A DNA stretch of 10,510 bases from an uncultured Oscillospiraceae bacterium (GTDB taxonomy: Bacteria > Bacillota_A > Clostridia > Oscillospirales > Oscillospiraceae), in NCBI GenBank assembly GCA_900754605.1, contig CAAEDK010000118.1, positions 1 through 10,510 on the forward strand, given 5' to 3'. A program made the position numbers and the translations under genes. Each line of letters starts with the position of its first letter. Position 1 is the stretch's first letter. Shown piece after piece: positions 1 to 6,527 of the stretch. The notes beneath the pieces were generated by a model that saw only the letters and a list, made by a program, of their open reading frames with translations, did no database searches and was not told where the DNA came from.

Positions 1-9
1 CTCAGCCAT
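1..9 (-). CDS. Possible 5' end of an outward-reading gene (Met-Ala-Glu...), cut by the window edge
   Basis: On the minus strand an ATG at 9-7 is followed by GCT and GAG. It is preceded by GAAAGGA (20-26), a credible ribosome site about ten bases upstream. Nothing separates it from the alcohol dehydrogenase stop codon except the repeat, and no terminator is seen, so read-through from the sigma-54 operon is expected. The identical start exists at the other window edge. Only three codons are visible, so the product cannot be named; a transposase or a duplicated metabolic or transport gene are both possible. Confidence 0.45.
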
Positions 10-89
10 GTTTCTCAAGTCCTTTCTTTGTTTCCAAAATGTATGTCTTTCTTTATGATTTCCAGTCGGCTTTTGACCAACAAAATCAA
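1..89. repeat. Left copy of a perfect 89-bp terminal inverted repeat
   Basis: Bases 1-89 are the exact reverse complement of 10422-10510. Identity stops sharply at base 90. Read outward on the minus strand, the repeat begins TTGATTTTGTTGG, only five bases after the TAA of the alcohol dehydrogenase gene, and ends in a start codon with two further codons. It also holds two related segments of the form GGAAA-AAAGAAAG-AC before the ribosome site. No good -35/-10 pair or terminator is visible in it. It could be the end of an insertion sequence, the leader of a duplicated gene, or the overlap left where an assembler stopped at a repeat. The repeat itself is certain; its meaning is inference. Confidence 0.97.
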
Positions 90-94
90 CTGTT

Positions 95-1132
95 TTACGG
101 CTTCAGCAAAACCTTGATCCGCATCTCCTTTTTCTCCCGGATCATCTGCACCACATCAGCAAGCTCGGACAGGGGCTTGACATGGGTGATGAGGGGCTTC
201 ACCTTCAGCTTGCCCTCCGCCATGTAGCGCAGGACCGGTCCGAAGGAGTTGGGGCTTGCCAGGGAGCCAACCAGCTCCGCGTCCTTCACAATGACGGTAT
301 TCATCGCCACGGCGACAGAGGGGCCGTTGTACCAGCTCACCGCCACGATCCGGCCCGTGGGCTTGAGCGCCCGCACGGCCATATCCAGCGCAGCGTTGCT
401 GCCGGAGGTCTCGATCACGATCTCCGGACCGCCCTCCGTCAGCTCCTGCGCCCGTTGGACCACATCCTCCTTGTGGTAGTTGATGGTCTCCTGAATGCCG
501 CAGGAGCGGGCGATGGCCAGCTTCTCATCCCAGCTGCCGGCCATGATGACCTTGCTGGCGCCGGCGATGTTCGCAAGCTGTGCCGCCAGCTGTCCGATGG
601 GGCCGTCGCCGATCACCAGCACCTCCGCCCCGGCGGGAATCTTGGCCTTGCTCACCGCGTACATGGCGGTGGCCGCCGGCTCTGCCAGGGCCGCCTCCTC
701 CATGGACACGTTCTCCGGGATCTTGTACACATGCCGCTGGGGCACCGCCACATACTCGGCAAAGACGCCCTGCCGGTTCCGGTAGGAGCCGACCACCTCC
801 CGGTTGGGGCACAGGTTGTAGTGACCCTTCCGGCACTCGTCGCACTCGCCGCACCCCAGGCTCACGTCGGAGGTGATGCGGTCGCCGACCTTGAGGTCCC
901 GAACGTCCCTGCCCACAGCCACGATGGTGCCGCTCCACTCATGCCCCGGAATGATGGGATACTTGGTAAAGCCGTTTTTGATGTGGATCATGTCGCCGGT
1001 CAGCAGCTCGATATCCGTGGCGCAGAAGCCTGCGTACGCGATCTGCGCCAGCACCTCATTGTCCTTCGGCTCGGGCGTTGCCACCCCAGAATACTCGATG
1101 ACCTCCGGCTCCATAAAACGAATTGCTTTCAT
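95..1132 (-). CDS. Zinc-dependent alcohol/polyol dehydrogenase (MDR superfamily)
   Basis: This 345-residue medium-chain dehydrogenase is of the sorbitol/threonine dehydrogenase type and would oxidise a secondary or primary alcohol of a sugar, polyol or sugar acid with NAD(P). Catalytic zinc ligands are C37, H64-E65 (GHEWSG) and E151. The structural zinc lobe has C94, C97, C100 and C108. The Rossmann motif GDGPIG lies at 175-180. The second beta strand ends in AGSWDEK, without the Asp usual in NAD-specific members, so NADP use is possible. The start at 1132 is chosen because its ATG shares a base with the lactonase stop (TAATG) and a GGAGGA ribosome site lies at 1142-1147. An in-frame ATG at 1234 inside the lactonase gene is unlikely. 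It is the last gene of the operon. The family is sure; the substrate is not known. Confidence 0.93.
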   Translation of the reverse strand: MKAIRFMEPEVIEYSGVATPEPKDNEVLAQIAYAGFCATDIELLTGDMIHIKNGFTKYPIIPGHEWSGTIVAVGRDVRDLKVGDRITSDVSLGCGECDECRKGHYNLCPNREVVGSYRNRQGVFAEYVAVPQRHVYKIPENVSMEEAALAEPAATAMYAVSKAKIPAGAEVLVIGDGPIGQLAAQLANIAGASKVIMAGSWDEKLAIARSCGIQETINYHKEDVVQRAQELTEGGPEIVIETSGSNAALDMAVRALKPTGRIVAVSWYNGPSVAVAMNTVIVKDAELVGSLASPNSFGPVLRYMAEGKLKVKPLITHVKPLSELADVVQMIREKKEMRIKVLLKP

Positions 1133-1929
1133 TAAGCCGATTCCTCCATTTGCTGAAATAGTCTTTTGCAGTCCAATGTCTGGGCTTCTCCCTGCCGGAA
1201 GCAGACCGGAACGCAGCGCCCGCCCCGCAGGCATTCACAGAACAAGCCGGGATCTCCCCCGTGTTCCGCAAAGGTCCAGCAGTGACACGGCACCGCATAC
1301 CGGGCGCCCGTCAGCTCCGCCGCTCTGGCGCCCTCCTCCGCATTCATGTTGCCGAACTTCCCGTTGACGGACATGAACACAATCTCCGGCTGGAATTTCG
1401 CCACCCCGCAGAACAGCTCCTCATGGAAGGCTGTATCTCCGGAGAAATAGAGCCGGTGCCCACCCATCTCCAGCAAAACCCCGATGGCGTCCGGCGCCAT
1501 GGTGCCGTGGTCAGCGGTGGCCGCCTCCACCAGCACCCGCCGGTCCCCATAGCGCATCCCCCGATCCAATCGGTGGCAGCGGCTCTTCTCCACTCCCATT
1601 TCTGCCAGCACATCCAGGCAGCTGGTGGGGCCGAAAAACTGTGTCTTCGGCGACCGCTCTTTCACTACGGGGATCGCGTCGTAGTCCAGATGATCGAAGT
1701 GGGTGTGCGTAATCACATAGTAATCAGGCGCAAAATCCTCCGCCGGCAGCAGCATCGGCGAGAGCCGCTTGAAGCCGCGGATCCGTTCACCGCAGTTCGT
1801 CAGGTAAGGATCCACAGCCAATGTGCAGCCGTGTCCATCTTTTAAAAGATAGCCCGCCTGCCCCAGCCAGCAGATCATCAGCTCTCCCTGTGACACTTGT
1901 GTCCTGCGGATTTCCTCTGCGAGATTCAT
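1132..1929 (-). CDS. UlaG-like metallo-beta-lactamase-fold hydrolase (probable sugar lactonase)
   Basis: The 265-residue protein resembles L-ascorbate-6-phosphate lactonase (UlaG) and relatives, cytosolic metal-dependent lactonases. The metal motif HTHFDH is at 75-80, with further ligands H141 (ADHG), D165 (SGDT) and H216 (PCHCW). The segment NGKFGNMNAEEGA (189-201) is typical of the UlaG branch. The likely role is opening a sugar-derived lactone made by a neighbouring dehydrogenase; this is inferred from family and context. The gene follows the IolB-like gene by 21 bases and its stop overlaps the start of the dehydrogenase (TAATG), which suggests coupled translation. Other MBL-fold hydrolases share the metal motif, so a phosphodiesterase or other esterase activity cannot be excluded. 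Confidence 0.85.
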   Translation of the reverse strand: MNLAEEIRRTQVSQGELMICWLGQAGYLLKDGHGCTLAVDPYLTNCGERIRGFKRLSPMLLPAEDFAPDYYVITHTHFDHLDYDAIPVVKERSPKTQFFGPTSCLDVLAEMGVEKSRCHRLDRGMRYGDRRVLVEAATADHGTMAPDAIGVLLEMGGHRLYFSGDTAFHEELFCGVAKFQPEIVFMSVNGKFGNMNAEEGARAAELTGARYAVPCHCWTFAEHGGDPGLFCECLRGGRCVPVCFRQGEAQTLDCKRLFQQMEESA

Positions 1930-1950
1930 CCTACTACCTTTCTCAGTTCC

Positions 1951-2811
1951 TCAATATAAGCAGCCCTCAAGCCAGGAATACCGCTCGTCAAACTGGACCT
2001 TGTACTTCTTCGTATCGCCGGCCAGGCCCCACAGCAGATACGCACGGGTGCCGGGCAGTGCCACCGTGGTGTGGTAGCCGGTGGGCAGCGCCACGGCGGT
2101 GTTGTTCTCCTCGATCACATTGACCTCGTCCCAGATCTTCTTGTTCTCGTCCGTCAGATCATAGCCGTGCTGCATGACGCCGCCGCGGCCAGGGCCATCC
2201 TCGGTGGAGGTCATCTGGAAGGAGAAGATCTCATCCAGCACGCACTCCTTGCCGGGGCGCTCGTAGTCGTGCCGGTGCGCCGGGAATCCGATCCAGCCGC
2301 CGGGCACGGACACGGTCTCGCCCACGATCAGCAGCTTGGTGATGTGGTCGTTGTGCTTGCCGGGCTGGCCGAAGATGAAGCGGTACTTCCGCTTGTAGAT
2401 GTACTCGCCGGGTTCTCCCTCTTCAATATTTTCAGGCGGGCAGAAATAGGGGGCATTGCCCTCCTCACAATAGGCGGTGAAGACTCTCGCCTCCATGCCC
2501 TTCTCGCTGTACAGCTTCACTGTGGCTTTGGGCGGCACATACAGGGCGGTGGGCAGATCGTCATAGACATTGCCGCGCTGGCCCTTGGCGCCGTCCACAA
2601 CGGTCACGCCCTCATACTCCACCCAGCAGGTCATGTCGCCCTGCTGCAGCACGATGGCCTGCTCCTCACCGGTGACCTTGTACTCCAGCGTCTGGCCGGG
2701 GTTGAGAAGGATTCGGCCGAATCCCTCATAGGTCATATCCGAGTTGGCCTTGGAGATCACGCTCTCATAGCCGTTCAGGTCCTGAAAGCGGTATACAGTT
2801 GTGTAAGACAT
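1951..2811 (-). CDS. IolB/KduI-family cupin isomerase (5-deoxy-glucuronate isomerase-like)
   Basis: The 286-residue bicupin protein is of the IolB family. IolB converts 5-deoxy-glucuronate to 2-deoxy-5-keto-gluconate in myo-inositol breakdown. Candidate metal ligands are H179 and H181 (PAHRHD), E194 (LDEIFSF) and H247 (PTGYH), in the order seen in IolB. Length is close to the family's. The ribosome site AAGGAG lies upstream of the ATG at 2811. No other inositol genes (iolC, D, E, G, J) are near, so the substrate may be a different aldose acid; the isomerisation chemistry is the safer statement. It sits mid-operon, 35 bases after the hydroxyacid dehydrogenase and 21 before the lactonase. Confidence 0.85.
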   Translation of the reverse strand: MSYTTVYRFQDLNGYESVISKANSDMTYEGFGRILLNPGQTLEYKVTGEEQAIVLQQGDMTCWVEYEGVTVVDGAKGQRGNVYDDLPTALYVPPKATVKLYSEKGMEARVFTAYCEEGNAPYFCPPENIEEGEPGEYIYKRKYRFIFGQPGKHNDHITKLLIVGETVSVPGGWIGFPAHRHDYERPGKECVLDEIFSFQMTSTEDGPGRGGVMQHGYDLTDENKKIWDEVNVIEENNTAVALPTGYHTTVALPGTRAYLLWGLAGDTKKYKVQFDERYSWLEGCLY

Positions 2812-2846
2812 TTGCGTCCACTCCTTTTTCCTTGATTTGAATGCAA

Positions 2847-3800
2847 TTATTTCAATACTTCCTTGTTGACGGGATAGGTGACCGGTTTGCCGGTGAGATA
2901 CTCAGTGATCCCCTGGGCGCTGTCCATAGCCATAGCCCGAAGCGCCCCGTCGCTGAGTGCCGCATTGTGGGGAGAGACGATCACATTCTCCATGGAGAAG
3001 AGCGGATTGTCATCAGCCGGCGGCTCCTGCTCAAACACATCCAGGCCGGCCCCGGCGATCTCGCCGGACTTCAGGGCCTCGATCATGGCGGTCTCGTCAA
3101 TCACAGCGCCTCGAGCGGCGTTGATGATGGAGGCGGTGTTCTTCATAGCCTTGAACTGCTCCGCACCCACCAGATGGAAGGTAGAGGGGAACAGAGAGGT
3201 GTGGACGATGACGAAATCGGACTTTGCATACAGCTCCTCCGGCGTCGCCATGGTGATCCCCAGTCCCTCGACATCCGCCTGCTTCACATAGGGATCCGTG
3301 GCCAGAATGTTCATCTCAAAGCCGGAGAGCTTCTTCACCACCAGCCGGGAGATCTTGCCCATGCCGATGATGCCCACCGTGGCGCCCTTCAGCTCGATGG
3401 TCTTGTAGGTGTTGCGCTCTTTGAACTGGCCGGCCCGGGTCAGCTGATCCATCTGCACCGTCCGCTTGGACAGTGCCAGCAGCAGCATCACGATATGCTC
3501 CGCCACGGCGTTCAGGTTGGAGAAGGGGGCGTTGACCACCAGGATCCCCTTTTCCGTGGCGTGATCCACCGCGATATTGTCCACGCCCATGCCGTGCTTG
3601 GCGACTACCTTCAACGTCGGGATGGCGTCCATGATCTCCGCCGTGATCTTCGCCGAGCGGATCAGGATCGCGGAGCATCCCTGCGCCTGCCGGATGATCT
3701 CGCCGCTCTCCGTGGAAGTGCCCTGCACGACCTCGAAATTCTCCCGGAGATACGCCACCGCATCCGGGTGGATATGCTCGGTCAGAAATACCTTTTCCAT
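2847..3800 (-). CDS. D-2-hydroxyacid dehydrogenase (phosphoglycerate dehydrogenase-like)
   Basis: This 317-residue NAD-dependent oxidoreductase resembles the catalytic part of SerA, glyoxylate and hydroxypyruvate reductases. The catalytic set is R230 (NAARGAV), E259 (VFEQEP) and H278 (SPHNAA). The cofactor loop reads GMGKIS at 146-151, with Ser in place of the third Gly of GxGxxG. D169 at the end of the next strand favours NAD. There is no C-terminal ACT domain, which argues against a dedicated serine-biosynthesis SerA. After a retro-aldol step it could reduce the hydroxy- or oxo-acid fragment, for example tartronate semialdehyde or hydroxypyruvate to glycerate; this is inference. The gene starts 18 bases after the aldolase stop, with AAGGAG upstream. 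Confidence 0.9.
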   Translation of the reverse strand: MEKVFLTEHIHPDAVAYLRENFEVVQGTSTESGEIIRQAQGCSAILIRSAKITAEIMDAIPTLKVVAKHGMGVDNIAVDHATEKGILVVNAPFSNLNAVAEHIVMLLLALSKRTVQMDQLTRAGQFKERNTYKTIELKGATVGIIGMGKISRLVVKKLSGFEMNILATDPYVKQADVEGLGITMATPEELYAKSDFVIVHTSLFPSTFHLVGAEQFKAMKNTASIINAARGAVIDETAMIEALKSGEIAGAGLDVFEQEPPADDNPLFSMENVIVSPHNAALSDGALRAMAMDSAQGITEYLTGKPVTYPVNKEVLK

Positions 3801-3818
3801 GTTTATGTACGCTCCTTC

Positions 3819-4583
3819 TCAGCCGCGGATCCGGCTGATGGTCTCCTTGCCCCACTTGACGATGATCCCTTCGTCAGAGGAGAGCAGGATGTACTGCACG
3901 CCCTTGGCGATCAACGCCTTGGCCGCCTCGGCGGAAGCCGCCGTGGTGCCCACTGCCTTGCCGGCTGCCAGCGTCTTGGCGGTGATGGTGTCGATGGCCG
4001 CCTTCACCTCCGGGTCCGTGGTCTTGCCGGGTACACCGTAGGACTGGGACAGGTCCATGGGTCCGATGAAGATGACATCGATGCCGTCCACCTTCAGGAC
4101 CTCGTCCAGATTCTCCACACAGGTCTTGGTCTCACAGTGGGAGACGATCATCGTGTTGGCATTGGCGGTGTCGATATACTCCTGCACGCCGCAGGTGCCG
4201 TAGTCACAAGCCCGCACGCTGGGGGACAGGCCCCGCACGCCCAGGGGGGTATACTTCACATAGGACACCAGGTTCCGGGCCTGCTCCGGGGTATCCACAT
4301 TGGGCACCTGCACGCCTGCATATCCCAGGTCCAGATTCTGCAGGATCTCCACCTGCTGGTTCTCCCGAACCCGCACAATGGGCGTGATGCCGGCCGCGTC
4401 CGCTGCCCGGACGATGTTGGTCAGCTGTTCCCGGTCCACCGCCACATGCTCTGTATCCAGTACGAAGAAGTCGAACCCCGCCAGGGCCAGCAGCTCCGGA
4501 ACCGCAGGGTCCGTCAGCTTCACAAAGGTGCCGATGGCACTTTCCCCATTTTGGATCTTCTTTTTCAAAAGATTTTCGCGCAT
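3819..4583 (-). CDS. HpcH/HpaI-family class II aldolase
   Basis: The 254-residue protein belongs to the metal-dependent pyruvate-type aldolase family, with 2,4-dihydroxyhept-2-ene-1,7-dioate aldolase and 2-dehydro-3-deoxyglucarate aldolase (GarL) as known members. These cleave 4-hydroxy-2-oxo acids to pyruvate and an aldehyde. Visible motifs are the catalytic His in DTEH (H46), R71 (IVRVREN), metal ligands E151 (CETK) and D177 (GPMDLS), and the GVQVPNVDT loop at 90-98. The start at 4583 is preferred over an in-frame ATG at 4643. It has AAAGGGATG upstream, and the earlier ATG lies upstream of the -24/-12 promoter and would not be transcribed. It is the first gene of the sigma-54 operon. The precise substrate is unknown; the family is secure. 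Confidence 0.93.
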   Translation of the reverse strand: MRENLLKKKIQNGESAIGTFVKLTDPAVPELLALAGFDFFVLDTEHVAVDREQLTNIVRAADAAGITPIVRVRENQQVEILQNLDLGYAGVQVPNVDTPEQARNLVSYVKYTPLGVRGLSPSVRACDYGTCGVQEYIDTANANTMIVSHCETKTCVENLDEVLKVDGIDVIFIGPMDLSQSYGVPGKTTDPEVKAAIDTITAKTLAAGKAVGTTAASAEAAKALIAKGVQYILLSSDEGIIVKWGKETISRIRG

Positions 4584-4625
4584 AACAACATCCCTTTGAT
4601 TCAGAATTTTCTGCCGTCTAATATA

Positions 4626-4640
4626 GCAAAACACGTGCCA
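4626..4640 (-). promoter_or_regulatory. Sigma-54 (-24/-12) promoter of the catabolic operon
   Basis: On the minus strand the sequence is TGGCACG-TGTT-TTGC, matching the sigma-54 consensus TGGCACG-N4-TTGC at every fixed base, with the invariant GG and GC ten bases apart. Transcription should begin near 4614, giving a leader of about 30 bases before the aldolase ATG at 4583. The gene just upstream encodes a sigma-54 activator with an intact GAFTGA loop, so promoter and activator form a plausible pair. Confidence 0.93.
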
Positions 4641-4671
4641 CATCTGTCCATATCACAGAACCGGCGTTTTT

Positions 4672-4722
4672 TTTGGACAAATGCCAAATACCCGCGTTTT
4701 CTTTTTGTGCGTTCAGACAAAA
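4672..4722. promoter_or_regulatory. Candidate promoter-proximal activator sites (short inverted repeats)
   Basis: Two short inverted repeats lie about 60-110 bases upstream of the predicted sigma-54 start: TTTGG-N7-CCAAA (4672-4688) and TTTTGT-N8-ACAAAA (4703-4722). Enhancer sites for sigma-54 activators often sit in this range. The arms are only 5-6 bases and AT-rich, so chance is a real alternative. Confidence 0.2.
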
Positions 4723-4788
4723 CAAATCGTGAGCTTTTGGCTTTCGTCAAACCGTTTTAGCCAGATGTACTCCCTTCTTGCCCTTGTG

Positions 4789-4830
4789 TGCGTATGCGCA
4801 TTTTCATATCCGTTGCTGATTTGCGTACGC
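4789..4830. promoter_or_regulatory. Candidate upstream activator sites, TGCGTA repeats 33 bp apart
   Basis: TGCGTA occurs at 4789-4794 and 4822-4827, three helical turns apart. Each copy overlaps an 8-bp palindrome (ATGCGCAT at 4794-4801, GCGTACGC at 4823-4830) followed by TTTTC. The positions are about 175-215 bases upstream of the sigma-54 start. Binding by the neighbouring activator is inference. Together with the promoter and the terminator at 4857-4907, these are the recognisable contents of the roughly 365-base stretch without a gene at 4584-4949. Confidence 0.3.
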
Positions 4831-4856
4831 TTTTCCCGCCCCCCTCCTTTCGGCTG

Positions 4857-4907
4857 AAAAAACTCCCGGCAGGGGGCGCGGCTGTCAGGCCGCTCCCCTG
4901 CCGGGAG
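4857..4907 (-). terminator. Strong intrinsic terminator after the sigma-54 activator gene
   Basis: Perfect 13-bp outer arms (4863-4875 and 4895-4907, CTCCCGGCAGGGG and its complement) enclose an inner GCGGC/GCCGC stem with loop TGTCAG. On the minus strand the hairpin is followed by six T (4857-4862). It lies 42 bases past the activator stop codon. It isolates activator transcription from the operon downstream, which therefore depends on its own promoter. A smaller imperfect hairpin (GTG-CAGGC/GCCTG-CAC) lies between it and the stop codon. Confidence 0.93.
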
Positions 4908-4949
4908 CTGCATCCGTGTCAGGCTGCCGGAATGGTGCCTGTCACACTC

Positions 4950-6323
4950 CTACTTCTCTTTATGCCCTTGCATCTTGCGGACAATGGTGGAGGGATCCAC
5001 TCCCAGAGCCGCAGCGGCCTTGCGGACAGAGCCGCACTGGTCGATGGCATGCTGGATAGCAGCCAACTCCACCCGTTCCACTGTCACCTTCAGCGGCAGG
5101 ATCTCCCGCATGCCCATGGCGGCGGGTTCCCCGTTCTCCGACCAGAATTTCTTGGGAAGATTTTCCCGCCGAATCTCATCTCCCGGAGTGGTGATCACCA
5201 GGTTCTCCAGCACATTTTCCAGCTCCCGGACGTTACCAGGCCAGGGATAGTTTTCAAACGCGTCGATGGTGTCGGAGAAAATCGTCTTCTGGGTGTGATA
5301 CTTCTGATTCACCACCGTCAGAAAGTGGTTGAGCAGCGGTACGATGTCCTCCTTCCGCTCCCGCAGGGGCGGAATCTGGACACTGACCACATTCAGACGG
5401 TAGTACAGATCCTCCCGGAATTGTCCCTCCCGAACCATCTGCTCCAGATTCTTGTTGGTGGCCGCGATGACCCGGACGTTGATATCGATGGGCTCGGTGC
5501 CCCCCACGCGGGTGACCTTCCGCTGCTGGAGCACCCGCAGCAGCTTCACCTGCATGTGCAGCGGAAGATCGCCGATCTCATCCAGAAAGACCGTGCCGCC
5601 GTTCGCCGCCTCGAAGAGGCCCTTGTGTCCCCTGTTGTCCGCCCCGGTGAATGCGCCCTTCTCATACCCGAACAGCTCGGACTCGATCAGATTCTCCGGA
5701 ATGGCCCCGCAGTTGACCTGGAGATATGGCATATCCTTTCTGGGACTATTGTTGACCAGAAGCTCGGACACCAGCTCCTTGCCCGTTCCGGACTCCCCAA
5801 GGATCAGGACCGTGGCGCCGTCAAAGGTCGCTACACGCTGGGCGAGTTCAACGACCTTTCGGAACGACTCGCTATTTGCAATAATGGTCCCAACGCCCAA
5901 ACGGATCTTCATATCTTCCAGCTGCTTGTTTTGCCTGCGTATAATTTCTTCTTTATCCCGGAGGCTGGCCTGCATATTGTTCAGAGATGTGATATCCCGC
6001 ACATTGTTGAATATGTAGCGCACTTCCCCATTTTCACCGAAGATCGGCGTGGCCGTGGCCAGGACCGTCAACTGCGTATTATAGTTGTAGCAAACCTTGG
6101 AGGTCTGCCGCTTCTGCTCAATGGCCTCAAGGCACACAGAGTCGGAAAAGATCTTTTTCTCCAGCAGCTCCTCCGTGCTCTTTCCCATCAGGTCCTCTTT
6201 GGTCACCCCCAGTAAAGACGCATTGGCGGAGTTGGCAAAGAGAATCCTGCCGTTCCCATCCGTAATCCATATCCCATCATAAGAGGACTCCAGCATCTCA
6301 ATCAAGCTCTTCGCGTCAATCAT
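4950..6323 (-). CDS. PAS-domain sigma-54-dependent transcriptional activator
   Basis: The 457-residue enhancer-binding protein drives open-complex formation by sigma-54 RNA polymerase. An N-terminal PAS domain (about 5-115) is followed by a helical linker (about 115-140). The AAA+ domain (about 145-375) has Walker A GESGTGKE (176-183), the sigma-54-contacting GAFTGA loop (223-228), Walker B GTVFLDEIGD (243-252), arginine-finger candidates R303 and R309, and WPGNVRELEN (361-370). The C-terminal HTH (about 430-452, GSVRKAAAALGVDPSTIVRK) resembles the TyrR/PrdR type. The ATG at 6323 has GGAAGGAG upstream. There is no receiver domain, so a ligand or redox signal sensed by PAS is more likely than phosphorylation. 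The -24/-12 promoter downstream is its probable target; the inducer is unknown. Confidence 0.95.
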   Translation of the reverse strand: MIDAKSLIEMLESSYDGIWITDGNGRILFANSANASLLGVTKEDLMGKSTEELLEKKIFSDSVCLEAIEQKRQTSKVCYNYNTQLTVLATATPIFGENGEVRYIFNNVRDITSLNNMQASLRDKEEIIRRQNKQLEDMKIRLGVGTIIANSESFRKVVELAQRVATFDGATVLILGESGTGKELVSELLVNNSPRKDMPYLQVNCGAIPENLIESELFGYEKGAFTGADNRGHKGLFEAANGGTVFLDEIGDLPLHMQVKLLRVLQQRKVTRVGGTEPIDINVRVIAATNKNLEQMVREGQFREDLYYRLNVVSVQIPPLRERKEDIVPLLNHFLTVVNQKYHTQKTIFSDTIDAFENYPWPGNVRELENVLENLVITTPGDEIRRENLPKKFWSENGEPAAMGMREILPLKVTVERVELAAIQHAIDQCGSVRKAAAALGVDPSTIVRKMQGHKEK

Positions 6324-6373
6324 AGTCTCTTTATCTCCTTCCGGTGCTCGCCATTCTATTTCCCTCGTTACTT

Positions 6374-6402
6374 ATTTTACGGTGCTAAATTTGGAAAAGC
6401 AA
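6374..6402 (-). promoter_or_regulatory. Probable sigma-70 promoter of the sigma-54 activator gene
   Basis: On the minus strand TTGCTT (6402-6397), a 17-base spacer and TAAAAT (6379-6374) give a start near 6367 and a leader of about 44 bases. The -10 is good and the -35 weak. The spacer overlaps the GGTGCTA inverted repeat described next, so a repressor or activator could act there. Confidence 0.5.
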
Positions 6403-6421
6403 CATCGTCTTTCCTAGCACC
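6381..6421. repeat. GGTGCTA inverted repeat in the divergent intergenic region
   Basis: GGTGCTA (6381-6387) and its complement TAGCACC (6415-6421) are extended by GGAAA (6393-6397) and TTTCC (6410-6414), with a five-base asymmetric insertion. GGTGCTAAAT recurs exactly at 6520-6529 over the ribosome site and start codon of the LacI-family gene, and GGTGCT again at 6343-6348. It may be a regulator binding site or an RNA hairpin; no binding protein can be named. Confidence 0.4.
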
Positions 6422-6442
6422 AGATTTATCATTAGCTAATAA

Positions 6443-6471
6443 TTGACAGGGCTCCTTATCGTTGATAATAT
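6443..6471 (+). promoter_or_regulatory. Probable sigma-70 promoter of the LacI-family gene
   Basis: A consensus TTGACA lies at 6443-6448. The -10 is either TAATAT (6466-6471, 17-base spacer) or GATAAT (6464-6469, 15-base spacer). The start of transcription would be about 50 bases before the ATG at 6528. AATGCATT (6487-6494) just downstream is a palindrome loosely like half of the operators near 7650 and 7745, a weak hint of autoregulation. Confidence 0.6.
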
Positions 6472-6527
6472 AGGTAAAGGATATGAAATGCATTATTTTA
6501 CAACATCTATACCAAAAGAGGTGCTAA

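Noticed and set aside
1..89. Telomere-like terminal repeat of a linear plasmid or phage
   Set aside because: The content is ordinary metabolic genes with no replication, packaging or terminal-protein gene, and the repeat ends in an outward-reading gene start, which implies sequence continues beyond the edges.
182..1135. Plus-strand open frame of 317 codons opposite the alcohol dehydrogenase
   Set aside because: Its composition is that of a shadow frame, and the opposite strand encodes a full zinc dehydrogenase.
4584..4643. Longer aldolase start at 4643
   Set aside because: It lies upstream of the -24/-12 promoter's predicted start, and the added residues do not belong to the family; 4583 has its own ribosome site.
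2841..4760. Long plus-strand open frame of 639 codons opposite the aldolase and hydroxyacid dehydrogenase genes
   Set aside because: It is antisense to two proteins with intact catalytic motifs, is rich in His/Leu/Gly/Arg as expected of GC-rich shadow frames, and has no recognisable domain or good ribosome site.
4788..6215. Long plus-strand open frame of 475 codons opposite the sigma-54 activator
   Set aside because: It shadows a complete AAA+ activator, starts inside the upstream regulatory region and contains the terminator; its protein resembles no family.
6393..6425. Second sigma-54 promoter upstream of the activator gene
   Set aside because: A TTGC element is present on the minus strand, but the nearest GG is twelve rather than ten bases away, so the required spacing fails.
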